Of a DNA stretch of 52,868 nucleotides, positions 7,643-15,747 are shown piece after piece. Position numbers and translations under genes: made by a program. The notes beneath the pieces are model-generated. The model was not told the origin of the DNA. It did not search any database and saw only the letters and a program-made list of their open reading frames with translations. Origin of the DNA: Paenibacillus sp. VTT E-133291. GTDB taxonomy: Bacteria; Bacillota; Bacilli; Paenibacillales; Paenibacillaceae. The stretch spans positions 1 through 52,868 of the forward strand of contig NZ_NFVA01000047.1 in assembly GCF_002264395.1 (NCBI RefSeq). The letters are read 5' to 3'. How positions within the stretch are numbered: position 1 is the stretch's first letter; each line of letters starts with the position of its first letter.

Positions 7643-9153
7643 TGTGTTGATTCCTCATCACTGGATGTGCTTTGACGAAATAGGTTCTGCGTTTTGTTCT
7701 CAGCAGGTCTTGTCTTTAAAAAAGGCCACGGAAAGCGAAAAACAGAGTCTTTTAAGTCTTTTGAATTATAAGGTCCGAGCGGACTCATGTAAGGCATTCC
7801 GAAAGAACGCAAACTCGACAAATGCAGTACGATGATAAAAATTCCGAATAGAATTCCAAATAATCCGATAAATCCGGCAAAAGCTATAAGCACAAAACGG
7901 ATCATCCGCGCAGCTATAGACATTCCTGTCTCCGGAATAACAAAACTAGAAATGGCTGTAAGCGATACAATAATGACCATTGCAGATGAAATAAAACCCG
8001 CTGCAACCGCTGCTTGCCCAATCACCAACGTTCCGACAATGGAAATCGCCTGTCCAATATTTTTAGGTATCCGCACCCCGGCCTCCCGCAAAATCTCATA
8101 AGTCATTTCCATGATCAGCGCCTCGACAAAAGCAGGAAAAGGAACACTCTCCCGCTGGGCAGCTAAACTAATTACAAGATTGGTCGGTATCATCTCCTGA
8201 TGATAAGTAGTAATCGCAACATACAATGAAGGTGCAAGCAAAGTAATAAAAAACGAAATAAAACGAACTAACCTCAGCAATGTTCCAATATCGGCCCTTT
8301 GGTAATAATCCTCAGCAGACTGAAAAAATGCTACAAAAAATGTGGGTACCAATAGTACAAAAGGAGTTCCATCAACAAGAATGGCCACTTTTCCTTCCAA
8401 AATACCTGCTGCAATCGTATCCGGACGATCACTGTTGTATACGGTAGGAAAAGGTGTAAATACCGTCTCTTGAATAAATTCTTCAATATATCCACTCTCG
8501 AGAATACTGTCCGTATCAATTTTATTCAGACGGCGTTTTACTTCTTGTACCAACTCCTTATTCGCTATGTTGCTTAGATACATAATGGATACGCTAGTTT
8601 GAGTCACCCTTCCGATCTGAACGGTTTCCAGCCATAAATGGCTATCTTTTATTTTCCGCCGAACCAGTGCCGTATTCGTCCGCAAATTCTCAGTGAATCC
8701 TTCCATTGGACCACGTACAACCGATTGGGAACTGGGCTCCCCTACATTGCGGTCTTCCCAGCCAGGTAAACCGATCCGGAGAGCGGTGGATGTCCCATCG
8801 AGCAGCAGCATTACACTACCGGACAATAATTCGTGTACAAATTGGCTGAAATCAACGATGACGGTTAGATCACCGGCTATTAATATCTGTTTCTTAATGA
8901 TCTCAATCTTCTGCTCGGGCTCAAGCTTCCCCAGCTGTTCATAAGGAATATGTTCCTGCAAAGAATACAAAATTGAATTATGCAGCACCTGAGTATCCAC
9001 AAGACCATCTATGTAAATCAAAGAAATATGAGTGTTTTCTTCTATCTGCAACTCTTTGATCACTACATCAGAGCTTTCACCCATCAATTGGTACAACTGA
9101 GCAATATTGGTTTTCAATCGATTTGATAATCTACCAGTCTCCGAACTCTTCAT
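7639..9153 (-). CDS. GerA family spore germination protein (receptor A subunit)
   Basis: The large A subunit of a germinant receptor, 504 residues. A soluble N-terminal domain (to about residue 240, with DSILESGYIEEFIQ) precedes several membrane segments between about 285 and 445, including the conserved YVAITTYHQEMIPTNLVISL and RVPFPAFVEALIMEM-like stretch (here SVPFPAFVEALIMEM). GTGGAGG lies upstream of the ATG. It is first of three minus-strand genes and divergent from the B subunit. The upstream promoter resembles sigma-G, consistent with forespore expression. Confidence 0.94.
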   Translation of the reverse strand: MKSSETGRLSNRLKTNIAQLYQLMGESSDVVIKELQIEENTHISLIYIDGLVDTQVLHNSILYSLQEHIPYEQLGKLEPEQKIEIIKKQILIAGDLTVIVDFSQFVHELLSGSVMLLLDGTSTALRIGLPGWEDRNVGEPSSQSVVRGPMEGFTENLRTNTALVRRKIKDSHLWLETVQIGRVTQTSVSIMYLSNIANKELVQEVKRRLNKIDTDSILESGYIEEFIQETVFTPFPTVYNSDRPDTIAAGILEGKVAILVDGTPFVLLVPTFFVAFFQSAEDYYQRADIGTLLRLVRFISFFITLLAPSLYVAITTYHQEMIPTNLVISLAAQRESVPFPAFVEALIMEMTYEILREAGVRIPKNIGQAISIVGTLVIGQAAVAAGFISSAMVIIVSLTAISSFVIPETGMSIAARMIRFVLIAFAGFIGLFGILFGIFIIVLHLSSLRSFGMPYMSPLGPYNSKDLKDSVFRFPWPFLKTRPAENKTQNLFRQSTSSDEESTQ

Positions 9154-9187
9154 GATGTAGCCTCCACTTCACTTAGATTAATGAGTA

Positions 9188-9217
9188 TAGTTTGATATTA
9201 ATTTTGATAATTATTCC
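9188..9217 (-). promoter_or_regulatory. Sigma-G-like promoter of the gerA-gerC genes
   Basis: On the minus strand GGAATA (9217-9212), a 17-base spacer and CAAACTA (9194-9188) resemble the sigma-G consensus TGAATA-N17/18-CATACTA at 5/6 and 6/7 positions. The ATG lies about 35 bases downstream. Forespore expression is what germinant receptors need. Confidence 0.5.
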
Positions 9218-9238
9218 TTTCTAATTAAAATTCGGAAT

Positions 9239-9268
9239 GGCATAATTCTGGTAACTACAACCATACTA
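9239..9268 (+). promoter_or_regulatory. Sigma-G-like promoter of gerB
   Basis: GGCATA (9239-9244), a 17-base spacer and a perfect CATACTA (9262-9268) resemble a sigma-G promoter. Start of transcription would be near 9275, about 29 bases before the chosen start codon. Confidence 0.5.
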
Positions 9269-9303
9269 AAACTAGTCCAATAAATTTGAGGGGGTATATG
9301 CAT

Positions 9304-10401
9304 TTGGAGAAAGATCGAATTAGTACCAATCAAATGATTATACTTGGGTTATTCACATTTATTGGGGATATGGCACTTGTATATCCAGCGTTAATGATAT
9401 CAGGAGCGAAACAAGATGCATGGATTGCTGCTTTGATTAGTATTCCCTTGGGCCTAGCGACCATAAAACTGTTGCTCTGCTTAGCAGACATTGAACCAAA
9501 CAAGAATATTATCGAGCTTAGCCTACAAATTCTAGGAAAATGGGCCGGAACTGCTGTAGCCTTGTTCTATCTAGTGTTCTTCTTGATTGCCGCTTCAACT
9601 TACATAAGAGAAATTGAAGATTTCATGTGTACACAGATTTACGAGAAGACACCCGGTGGGGTTATCCGTTTTATGGCCATTTTCCTACTGTTATATGGTG
9701 TACGACTGGGTCTGGAAACATTGGGACGGGCAGCTCAGCTTTTTTTCCCTTTGTTTGCAGTTTTTTTGATCGGTCTGCTGCTTCTGCTGACTCCCGATGT
9801 CAAAATGGAACGTTTATACCCCATTATGAACACACCAGTACCGGACATGCTCCATACTTTGATGTATGGTGTTTTTTATCCTTTTGGTGAATTATGCGTG
9901 TTTCTTATGGTATATCCTTATGCTCAGAAGAATAGCAAAACAAGCCGGGATATTTTCATAGCCCTGATCATCGGAGCTCTGGGACTTAACCTCATCTTAT
10001 TTTTTTCACTTACCGTTCTTGGTGTTTACGCTTCTGAACATCAATTTTATGCCGCATATATTCTTGCTCAAAAAATTAATATTGCTAATTCCCTACAACG
10101 TATTGAAGCGCTTATGGCTACTGCATGGATTATCAGCACGTACTTCAAAACAGCCATTTATTACTATGCTTTAACCTTAGGTACAGCCCAATTATTTAAA
10201 CTCAAAAGCCACCGTCCTCTGATCCTACCCACTGGATTTTTGTTATTTGGTATGTCACAACTGATTGCCAAAGACATCATTTTTTATGTAAAGGAAATCC
10301 CCGCCTACTGGGTAGATTGGGATTTCACCTGTGCATTTGTTCTGCCGCTTATGTTGCTAATTGTCTATTATTTCAAGAAACGTTTTGCTGCCAAGGTTTA
10401 A
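9304..10401 (+). CDS. GerB family (GerAB/GerKB-type) germination permease-like protein
   Basis: The B subunit of the germinant receptor, an integral membrane protein of about 365 residues with ten or so predicted helices, related to the APC amino acid transporters. It is the likely ligand-binding subunit. The start is best placed at TTG 9304, giving MEKDRISTNQMIILGLF. GAGGGGG ends 9 bases before it, whereas the ATG at 9298 would leave only 3. It is transcribed away from the A and C subunits. In B. subtilis the order is A-B-C in one operon, so this locus is rearranged. Confidence 0.92.
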   Translation: MEKDRISTNQMIILGLFTFIGDMALVYPALMISGAKQDAWIAALISIPLGLATIKLLLCLADIEPNKNIIELSLQILGKWAGTAVALFYLVFFLIAASTYIREIEDFMCTQIYEKTPGGVIRFMAIFLLLYGVRLGLETLGRAAQLFFPLFAVFLIGLLLLLTPDVKMERLYPIMNTPVPDMLHTLMYGVFYPFGELCVFLMVYPYAQKNSKTSRDIFIALIIGALGLNLILFFSLTVLGVYASEHQFYAAYILAQKINIANSLQRIEALMATAWIISTYFKTAIYYYALTLGTAQLFKLKSHRPLILPTGFLLFGMSQLIAKDIIFYVKEIPAYWVDWDFTCAFVLPLMLLIVYYFKKRFAAKV

Positions 10402-10421
10402 ACAACCTCTCTCCTAAAAAT

Positions 10422-10453
10422 AAAAAAGGACAGCTATTAAGCTGTCCTTTTTT
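10422..10453 (+). terminator. Bidirectional terminator between gerB and the zinc-ribbon gene
   Basis: Stem GGACAGC/GCTGTCC with a 6-base loop, six A before and six T after, so it can stop transcription arriving from either side. Confidence 0.9.
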
Positions 10454-10479
10454 CCATGAATTCCTTGTATGCAGTAAGT

Positions 10480-10893
10480 TTATTCCTTCTTATCCAAAGT
10501 AATCGACGATGGTGTTACATCACGAATAGGTTCATTGGATGCTTCAAAAGTTGATCCACAACTCGGACAAAAGCGAGCCTCAATAGCCACATTGCCACCG
10601 CATGCTTTACACTGCTTCACATCTGACAACCCAGCGATTTGCTGCAGATTGACCTCAATCTCCGATTTCAGTTCAAGAATACGGGAAATATTCTTCTCGA
10701 TCTGCTCACTCGGCAGTGGTCCTGCTCCTTGTGTTACAGCTTCAAACAACAGTTTACCCATTACTTGATACTGCTGGTCAATGTCATTCTGCTTGCTGTT
10801 GTTCTGTAATTTCAAACGATTGATCTCCACCACTGTCTTTGCCTTATTCCCAGCCTCGCTTACGCCTGCCTTTACCTTGTTAAAAAAGCTCAT
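10480..10893 (-). CDS. Zinc-ribbon protein with coiled-coil N-terminus
   Basis: A 137-residue cytosolic protein. Residues 1-90 are helical and charged, with a coiled-coil look (EINRLKLQNNSKQNDIDQQY). Residues 94-115 form a zinc ribbon, CKACGGN then FCPSCGS, two CxxC pairs. The function is unknown; such proteins are common in Bacillales. It lies next to pspC/pspA but is transcribed away from them. Confidence 0.75.
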   Translation of the reverse strand: MSFFNKVKAGVSEAGNKAKTVVEINRLKLQNNSKQNDIDQQYQVMGKLLFEAVTQGAGPLPSEQIEKNISRILELKSEIEVNLQQIAGLSDVKQCKACGGNVAIEARFCPSCGSTFEASNEPIRDVTPSSITLDKKE

Positions 10894-11180
10894 GTTCAGC
10901 CCCCAATTCCGTAGTAGTCATATATAAGCATATTTCGACACCGCCACAAGTATTCCTCTCTTTATTGTACCTAACTTCAACCGCGATTTGTAGTTCATCC
11001 ACAATCATGAACTTATTTCCCCCGCCTTCCTGCGGGAACGAACCTCGACTCAGGTCTGGTATTTAAAACCGCCTTCAGGCCGTTTTGCCGCTTTCGAAAA
11101 GGCTATACAATAAGTACATAAGCAAGCGGGTTGCAAGATTTAATAATACTCACCCCCATAAGAGAGGATGACAATAATAA
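10894..11180. other. Divergent intergenic region before pspC
   Basis: Holds the promoters of the zinc-ribbon gene and pspC-pspA. A hairpin, AAAAC-c-GCCT-tc-AGGC-c-GTTTT, is at 11065-11086 but lacks a T-run. I looked for a sigma-W promoter (TGAAAC/CGTA) and did not see a clear one. Confidence 0.4.
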
Positions 11181-11399
11181 ATGAAAAAATTATATCGTTC
11201 CAGAAGTGACCAGAAAATTAGTGGTGTATGCGGAGGTCTTGCCAGTTGGTCAGGCATCGATGCCACAATTCTCCGTCTCGTAACGGTTGCGGCAGCACTT
11301 TTCAGCTTCGGTACCGTACTTATCTTTTACTTTATCGCCAGCATCATCGTCCCTAAAGAACCTTTTGGCAGCTTTTCGGATGGACATGATTTCTATTAA
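11181..11399 (+). CDS. PspC domain protein
   Basis: A 72-residue small membrane protein. KKLYRSRSDQKISGVCGGLA is the PspC domain signature, and residues 33-57 form a hydrophobic helix ending IVPKEP. PspC-domain proteins sense or relay envelope stress in the phage-shock-type response. It lies 47 bases upstream of pspA on the same strand, almost certainly co-transcribed. Confidence 0.93.
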   Translation: MKKLYRSRSDQKISGVCGGLASWSGIDATILRLVTVAAALFSFGTVLIFYFIASIIVPKEPFGSFSDGHDFY

Positions 11400-11446
11400 C
11401 AGATCGTCCTTTAATACCAATCAAACATACTAAGGAGAGATATAAC

Positions 11447-12130
11447 ATGAGTTTATTCAAAAGAATTTCCACCCTTACTAAAGCTGCCCTACACGAAGGT
11501 CTGAACAAATTAGAAAATCCAGTGCTACTGACAGGTCAGTATCTGCGCGATCTTGAGAACGAAATAGCTGCGGCAGAACGCAATGAGCGTGATTTAAAAG
11601 TTACAGCGAGTGTATTGGAACGCCGTAAGCAAGAATATACTCAGTTGATAGAGCAAAGCGAAGCTGAAGCCGTTCAGGCGGTTGAGCAAGGAAATGAAGA
11701 AAGAGCGCGCCTTGCACTCATGGCCAAGCTGCGGTATACAGAACAGCTGGATGAGAGTATCAATAGTCAGGTGCAAACGCAGCAATCCCTGGCAGAGCTG
11801 GAGATCAATATCGCTAGAGCTAAAGAAGAGCGCGAACAGCTTAAAGCGAAAAGAACTGAACTTATCGCTCGTGCTCAGCAAGCTACAGAAACACTAAGCT
11901 CCGCTCCTCATAGCAACAGTGTAAAAGGACCTAATGTGGGTACCGCTTCACGTGGCTTCGAACGAATGGAAGAGAAGATTTTCGAGTGGGAAGCTCTGGC
12001 GGAAAACGCCAAGTATAAATCCAACTCAGGAGCAGGCGCAGCTTCGTCCATTGATCCTAACCTTCGTAGTGCTGTTGATGATGAAATTGAACGTATCCGC
12101 AACCGGAAAATCAATACCGACAAAAAATAA
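11447..12130 (+). CDS. pspA: PspA/IM30 family envelope-stress protein
   Basis: An ESCRT-III-like membrane-protecting protein of 227 residues. It begins MSLFKRISTLTKAALHEGLN, the amphipathic membrane-binding helix, followed by long heptad-rich helices (about 25-150) and ending with a conserved FERMEEKIFEWEALAE segment. The RBS AAGGAGAG precedes the ATG. It forms an operon with the PspC gene. LiaH of B. subtilis is a paralogous possibility, but the PspC neighbour favours the PspA type. Confidence 0.92.
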   Translation: MSLFKRISTLTKAALHEGLNKLENPVLLTGQYLRDLENEIAAAERNERDLKVTASVLERRKQEYTQLIEQSEAEAVQAVEQGNEERARLALMAKLRYTEQLDESINSQVQTQQSLAELEINIARAKEEREQLKAKRTELIARAQQATETLSSAPHSNSVKGPNVGTASRGFERMEEKIFEWEALAENAKYKSNSGAGAASSIDPNLRSAVDDEIERIRNRKINTDKK

Positions 12131-12142
12131 ATATAATAACAG

Positions 12143-12187
12143 GCCCCTTATTTCTCAGCTACTGAGCTATATAAGGGGCTTGTTTTT
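12143..12187 (+). terminator. Terminator of pspC-pspA, overlapping the convergent gene
   Basis: Stem GCCCCTTAT/ATAAGGGGC with an inner CTCAG/CTGAG hairpin, followed by TGTTTTTTCT. Its right arm lies within the last codons of the convergent alkylation-repair gene, which ends at 12167. Confidence 0.85.
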
Positions 12188-12871
12188 TCTATTCCTCTTC
12201 ATCCCGCGAATCATTTTTTTCGATTCCGGATCTACACGGTAAGACTCTGTGATTTTCTGCAAAGCTTTGTTATAGGTGAAATCATCTAAAGTATTAGTTC
12301 TCAAATAACCTATCGTAGCCGCAGGCAGCTTCACATAACACATCGATAACGCCCAAGAAACTGCCATTTTTACATAATACCCCTCATGTCTGACCTTATC
12401 GAGTAGTTGTAAAATCCGGTTGATGTACGCTTCTTCAATAAAGAAATTAAGCATCATTACTACCGCAAATCGAATCTCGTATTCTTCGTCAGATGATAGA
12501 TACGGAACTATAAAATCCCACATCTGTTCTTTATTCTTCAAGGTAATCTTCAGTCCTGTACAAAAGCTATCACATACCGACCAGTTATCGATTTTGGGGA
12601 TAAAATCTGCGATATATCGCAGGATGTCTTCAAGCTCTGCTTTCACGTAACCAAGCACCATACCCTGCAGCATTACTTCTTCAAAATAATCTGACTCGGC
12701 GTGCTCCAAATAGGCTCTCCAGTCACCCTTTGCAATGGTTTTGGCGAGTTTACGCAGCTCCGGTAGCCTGACTCCTATCACATTATCAATCGTCGGAAGT
12801 AAAGCCGCAGAAAACTTCTGGTAGTCCGCATCTGCCAACTCCACTAGCTGTTCCTTTATTGATTTCTCCAC
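12167..12871 (-). CDS. DNA alkylation repair protein, AlkD-like
   Basis: A HEAT-like-repeat DNA glycosylase family protein of 234 residues, expected to excise bulky or positively charged alkylated bases. NWSVCDSF carries the Trp-x3-Asp pair that matches the catalytic region of B. cereus AlkD, and EIRFAVVMML about 37 residues later carries the matching Arg. It is separated by 22 bases from the downstream end of the AlkA-like gene on the same strand, suggesting a two-gene alkylation repair unit. An inactive AlkD relative cannot be excluded. Confidence 0.87.
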   Translation of the reverse strand: MEKSIKEQLVELADADYQKFSAALLPTIDNVIGVRLPELRKLAKTIAKGDWRAYLEHAESDYFEEVMLQGMVLGYVKAELEDILRYIADFIPKIDNWSVCDSFCTGLKITLKNKEQMWDFIVPYLSSDEEYEIRFAVVMMLNFFIEEAYINRILQLLDKVRHEGYYVKMAVSWALSMCYVKLPAATIGYLRTNTLDDFTYNKALQKITESYRVDPESKKMIRGMKRNRKNKPLI

Positions 12872-12893
12872 TATAATGCTCCCTACGTATTAA

Positions 12894-13511
12894 TTATTGA
12901 AATGAAATCTCCCATAAATATATGGAGGCTACCGAACCGAATGGTGAGTACCTGAGACGGTATTGTTCGAAGTCCTCTTTGGTAAGCGTATCAAGCCCAT
13001 ACAACTTCATCATGCCACGACGAATGGCGATATCTCCCCAACTAACTACATCTGGGCGCTCCATACAATTGATAAGCATCATCTCTGCTGTCCACTTACC
13101 GATGCCTTTTAACTTCATGAGTCTTTGAATAACCTCTTGATTGGATAACCCATATAGTTCCTCCAGCTTAAACGCCCCATCAGCAATCAGCTTGGAAATG
13201 TCATGAATACAAACCGCCTTTTTCATCGTCATACCGCAACCCTGAATCTCATCCGCCGTGTGTAAAGCTAGCTGCAGCGGAGTGATTTCTCCGAATTGAG
13301 CCTGCGTTCTTGTCCAGATGGTCCGAACTGCTTTGACTGAGATTAGCTGACCTACTATGGCATAAATAAGCGCAGTGAAAAGATCTGGAATAATCACACG
13401 TTCCACTTTCCCCATTCGCGCCATCGCCGCACCTAGCACTGGGTCCACACTTCCGAGGTAATCGATTTCTGCTTGTCCATATTCAAAAAATTTAGTGATT
13501 ACAACTCCCAA
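12894..13511 (-). CDS. DNA-3-methyladenine glycosylase II, AlkA-like (HhH-GPD)
   Basis: A base-excision glycosylase of 205 residues. The helix-hairpin-helix LKGIGKWTAEMML and the following VVSWGDIAIRRG, with the catalytic Asp, define the HhH-GPD superfamily. The start is TTG at 13509-13511: GGGAGG lies 7 bases upstream, and residues encoded further upstream are not family-like. The N-terminal beta-sheet domain of E. coli AlkA is absent, as in many Firmicute homologues. It is followed by the AlkD-like gene. No Ada-type operator was seen. Confidence 0.9.
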   Translation of the reverse strand: MGVVITKFFEYGQAEIDYLGSVDPVLGAAMARMGKVERVIIPDLFTALIYAIVGQLISVKAVRTIWTRTQAQFGEITPLQLALHTADEIQGCGMTMKKAVCIHDISKLIADGAFKLEELYGLSNQEVIQRLMKLKGIGKWTAEMMLINCMERPDVVSWGDIAIRRGMMKLYGLDTLTKEDFEQYRLRYSPFGSVASIYLWEISFQ

Positions 13512-13733
13512 AGTATGTCCTCCCGTTTTTGAGCTTAACAATAATATACAATATCTATTTTGCAGTGTACGGATTCTTGAATAGGATAGCAAGATAACGA
13601 AACTTGAAAAAGCTACAACACTTCTTGTACACCTTATTTTTACTCAACTACTATTTGTAACTTGTACTAGATTGTATTTATCATTTTACTACTTTAATAT
13701 GAATGTATATATGATAGATGAGGAGCTTTACGA

Positions 13734-14372
13734 ATGGACTTTATAGCAATTGACTTTGAAACGGCGAATTCCAGTCGATCCAGCGCCTGTGCTTTAGGAC
13801 TTGTGGAAGTTAAAGATGGCGTTATCACTGCAGAACATTCTTGGCTGATCGATCCGCAACAGCGGTTTGACGGCATGAACATTTCGATACATGGCATCAC
13901 CCCCTCCATGGTAATCGGTCAACCTACTTTTCACGAATTATGGCCCGCCGTTGAACCTTTGCTGCATGGACGAATCGTTGTAGCACACAATGCCGCTTTT
14001 GATATGAGTGTACTGCGGTATTGCCTCGATGGGATGTCCATAAGCTATCCGAGCTTTCAATACTTATGTACTTATTTATTAGGGAAAAAAATGCTGCCCG
14101 AGCTTCCCTCTCATAAACTTAATGTAGTATCCGAGCATTTCGGCATTGAGCTGAAGCACCATGACGCTCTCGATGACGCACGCGCAGCGGCTTTAGTTCT
14201 ATTAATGCTTATGGAGCGAGAATCACACCTTGACCCGCTTTTGCTCTCTAGCAGCCAAGGATATACTAGCGGAACAATGTTTGCTGGTGGATACACTCCT
14301 TTTTCTGCTCGTAAGAGTAAGCCTGCTAAGAAACCTGTGAACAATCAAAGAACGAAAAACTTCTATTTATAA
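13734..14372 (+). CDS. DnaQ-like 3'-5' exonuclease (DEDDh)
   Basis: A 212-residue exonuclease of the DNA polymerase III epsilon fold. AIDFETA gives the first Asp/Glu, AHNAAFDM the second Asp, and HHDALDDA the His and last Asp, so the full DEDDh set is present. The C-terminal 40 residues are basic and disordered-looking (SARKSKPAKKPVNNQ). GAGGAG is 8 bases before the ATG. PolC of this organism has its own exonuclease domain, so this is likely a repair or turnover enzyme. Confidence 0.9.
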   Translation: MDFIAIDFETANSSRSSACALGLVEVKDGVITAEHSWLIDPQQRFDGMNISIHGITPSMVIGQPTFHELWPAVEPLLHGRIVVAHNAAFDMSVLRYCLDGMSISYPSFQYLCTYLLGKKMLPELPSHKLNVVSEHFGIELKHHDALDDARAAALVLLMLMERESHLDPLLLSSSQGYTSGTMFAGGYTPFSARKSKPAKKPVNNQRTKNFYL

Positions 14373-14391
14373 GAAAATATTAAGTTGTTTA

Positions 14392-14437
14392 GCAAAAAAC
14401 ACCCAATCGGCTTATAACAGCTGGTTGGGTGTTTTGC
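14392..14437 (+). terminator. Exonuclease gene terminator
   Basis: GCAAAAAACACCCAA pairs with TTGGGTGTTTTGC around an inner weak loop. The right arm ends in T-rich sequence, and the A-rich left arm would serve minus-strand transcripts. Confidence 0.8.
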
Positions 14438-14591
14438 ATTCGAAAATGATATAGCATACATGCCGATTCATTCACTATGAAGAAATCTAACCTTGCTGGT
14501 CATTATAGGGAAGAATTCCGTATATTCTATCAGCGATCAGTGAACATCCCATCGGTTCATCCAGATCACCAACCAAGATCAACACAACATA

Positions 14592-15548
14592 CTAAATCTT
14601 CATCCGATATACTGCTTTATTCTCCAATCCTCTGATGAATGGCGTCCATTCTTCGGTTTCTGGTGTGGTATCCAGCGCATCCTCGACCATCTGCAGCTTC
14701 GCATCCATCGCGTCAATATGATGCAGCGCTACGGCCTCAGCCGTTTGCGGCTGAACAGGACTGCCCCATTCACCCAGGTTATGGTGTGACAATACGAGAT
14801 GCTGTAACGCTAGAACCTTCTCTGAATTCAAATCAATGTCTAAACGGATGGCCGCTTCCGTAATCCAGTTAGATGCCATCGAAATATGACCAATCAGCTT
14901 ACCCTGAACACTATATTCTGAGACAATCCCGAGCTGAGAGACCATCTCCTCCGGCTTCGCGATATCATGCAGAATAATTCCAGCTTTCATTAAATCTGGA
15001 TTCAGGAATGGACGCTGCTTGCACAGAAAATCCCCAATCTCCAGCATACGGACCATATGATAAGCAAGTCCGGCAAAATAAGCATGGTGATGCGTTTTGG
15101 CAGCCGGATAATGCATCAATTTCTCTTCCACTTTGCTTACACAAAAGGAGACAATCGAAGCAATCTCCGGATCTGTAATGCTTGCCATAACCCCTTTAAT
15201 CGTATGAATAAGGTCTACTGGACGAATAGGAGCGGAGCGAATGAAATCCGTTAACGCTACGCCATCCTCATCGTTCACCAATCTGATTTTGGTTACTTTG
15301 ATTTGCAATTTCTCACGATAAGTGTGCGCAATCCCGCGAACCTTCACCAGTGCCATAGGAAAAAAAGTTTCTTTATCGGTTGTGCTGACGTCCCAATATT
15401 TCGCGGACAATTGTCCACTGGAATCTCCCAAGACCAGGTCGAAATAATCCTTTGGAGGAGTACCGTTCGTTTGTTTGATCGCTAGCTCTCTTAAGAGATA
15501 AAAGCCAACAAATTCATCCTGTGGAGCGAGCTGTTTAATTTGTGTCAT
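14592..15548 (-). CDS. yhaM: 3'-5' exoribonuclease YhaM
   Basis: A 318-residue protein close to the 314 residues of B. subtilis YhaM, which trims RNA 3' ends. An OB-fold nucleic-acid-binding domain occupies about residues 12-100, followed by an HD phosphohydrolase domain: HHHAYFAGLAYHM, ILHDIAKPEE and LVLSHHN hold the metal ligands. ATG at 15548 is preceded by AGGAGG. It is monocistronic here. Confidence 0.93.
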   Translation of the reverse strand: MTQIKQLAPQDEFVGFYLLRELAIKQTNGTPPKDYFDLVLGDSSGQLSAKYWDVSTTDKETFFPMALVKVRGIAHTYREKLQIKVTKIRLVNDEDGVALTDFIRSAPIRPVDLIHTIKGVMASITDPEIASIVSFCVSKVEEKLMHYPAAKTHHHAYFAGLAYHMVRMLEIGDFLCKQRPFLNPDLMKAGIILHDIAKPEEMVSQLGIVSEYSVQGKLIGHISMASNWITEAAIRLDIDLNSEKVLALQHLVLSHHNLGEWGSPVQPQTAEAVALHHIDAMDAKLQMVEDALDTTPETEEWTPFIRGLENKAVYRMKI

Positions 15549-15673
15549 GTTGAAGCCTCCTATTAATAACAGGCTTTGTACCTGCCCTCTATATTAAACT
15601 TTAGACACTCACGTCCAAAATCCCTTTAAATCACTATACGATCTATTTTCACTTTTATGTACAGGTAGATAAA

Positions 15674-15718
15674 GGAGGTTACTCCACGGGCCATAATATG
15701 GCTCTAGAATAACCCCCT
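15674..15718 (-). terminator. Terminator after the FMN-binding protein gene
   Basis: Long imperfect hairpin in which GGGGGTTA pairs with TAACCTCC and GCCAT with ATGGC, followed on the minus strand by TTTATCT. The short T-run makes it a moderate terminator. Confidence 0.6.
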
Positions 15719-15747
15719 GTATAGATTAACTATTGATTGATAATTGC

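Noticed and set aside
9286..9303. TTG 9286 or ATG 9298 as the gerB start
   Set aside because: The GAGGGGG site overlaps or lies only 3 bases from these codons; TTG 9304 has 9-base spacing and gives the family N-terminus.
10894..11180. Sigma-W promoter before pspC
   Set aside because: No TGAAAC/CGTA pair with suitable spacing found.
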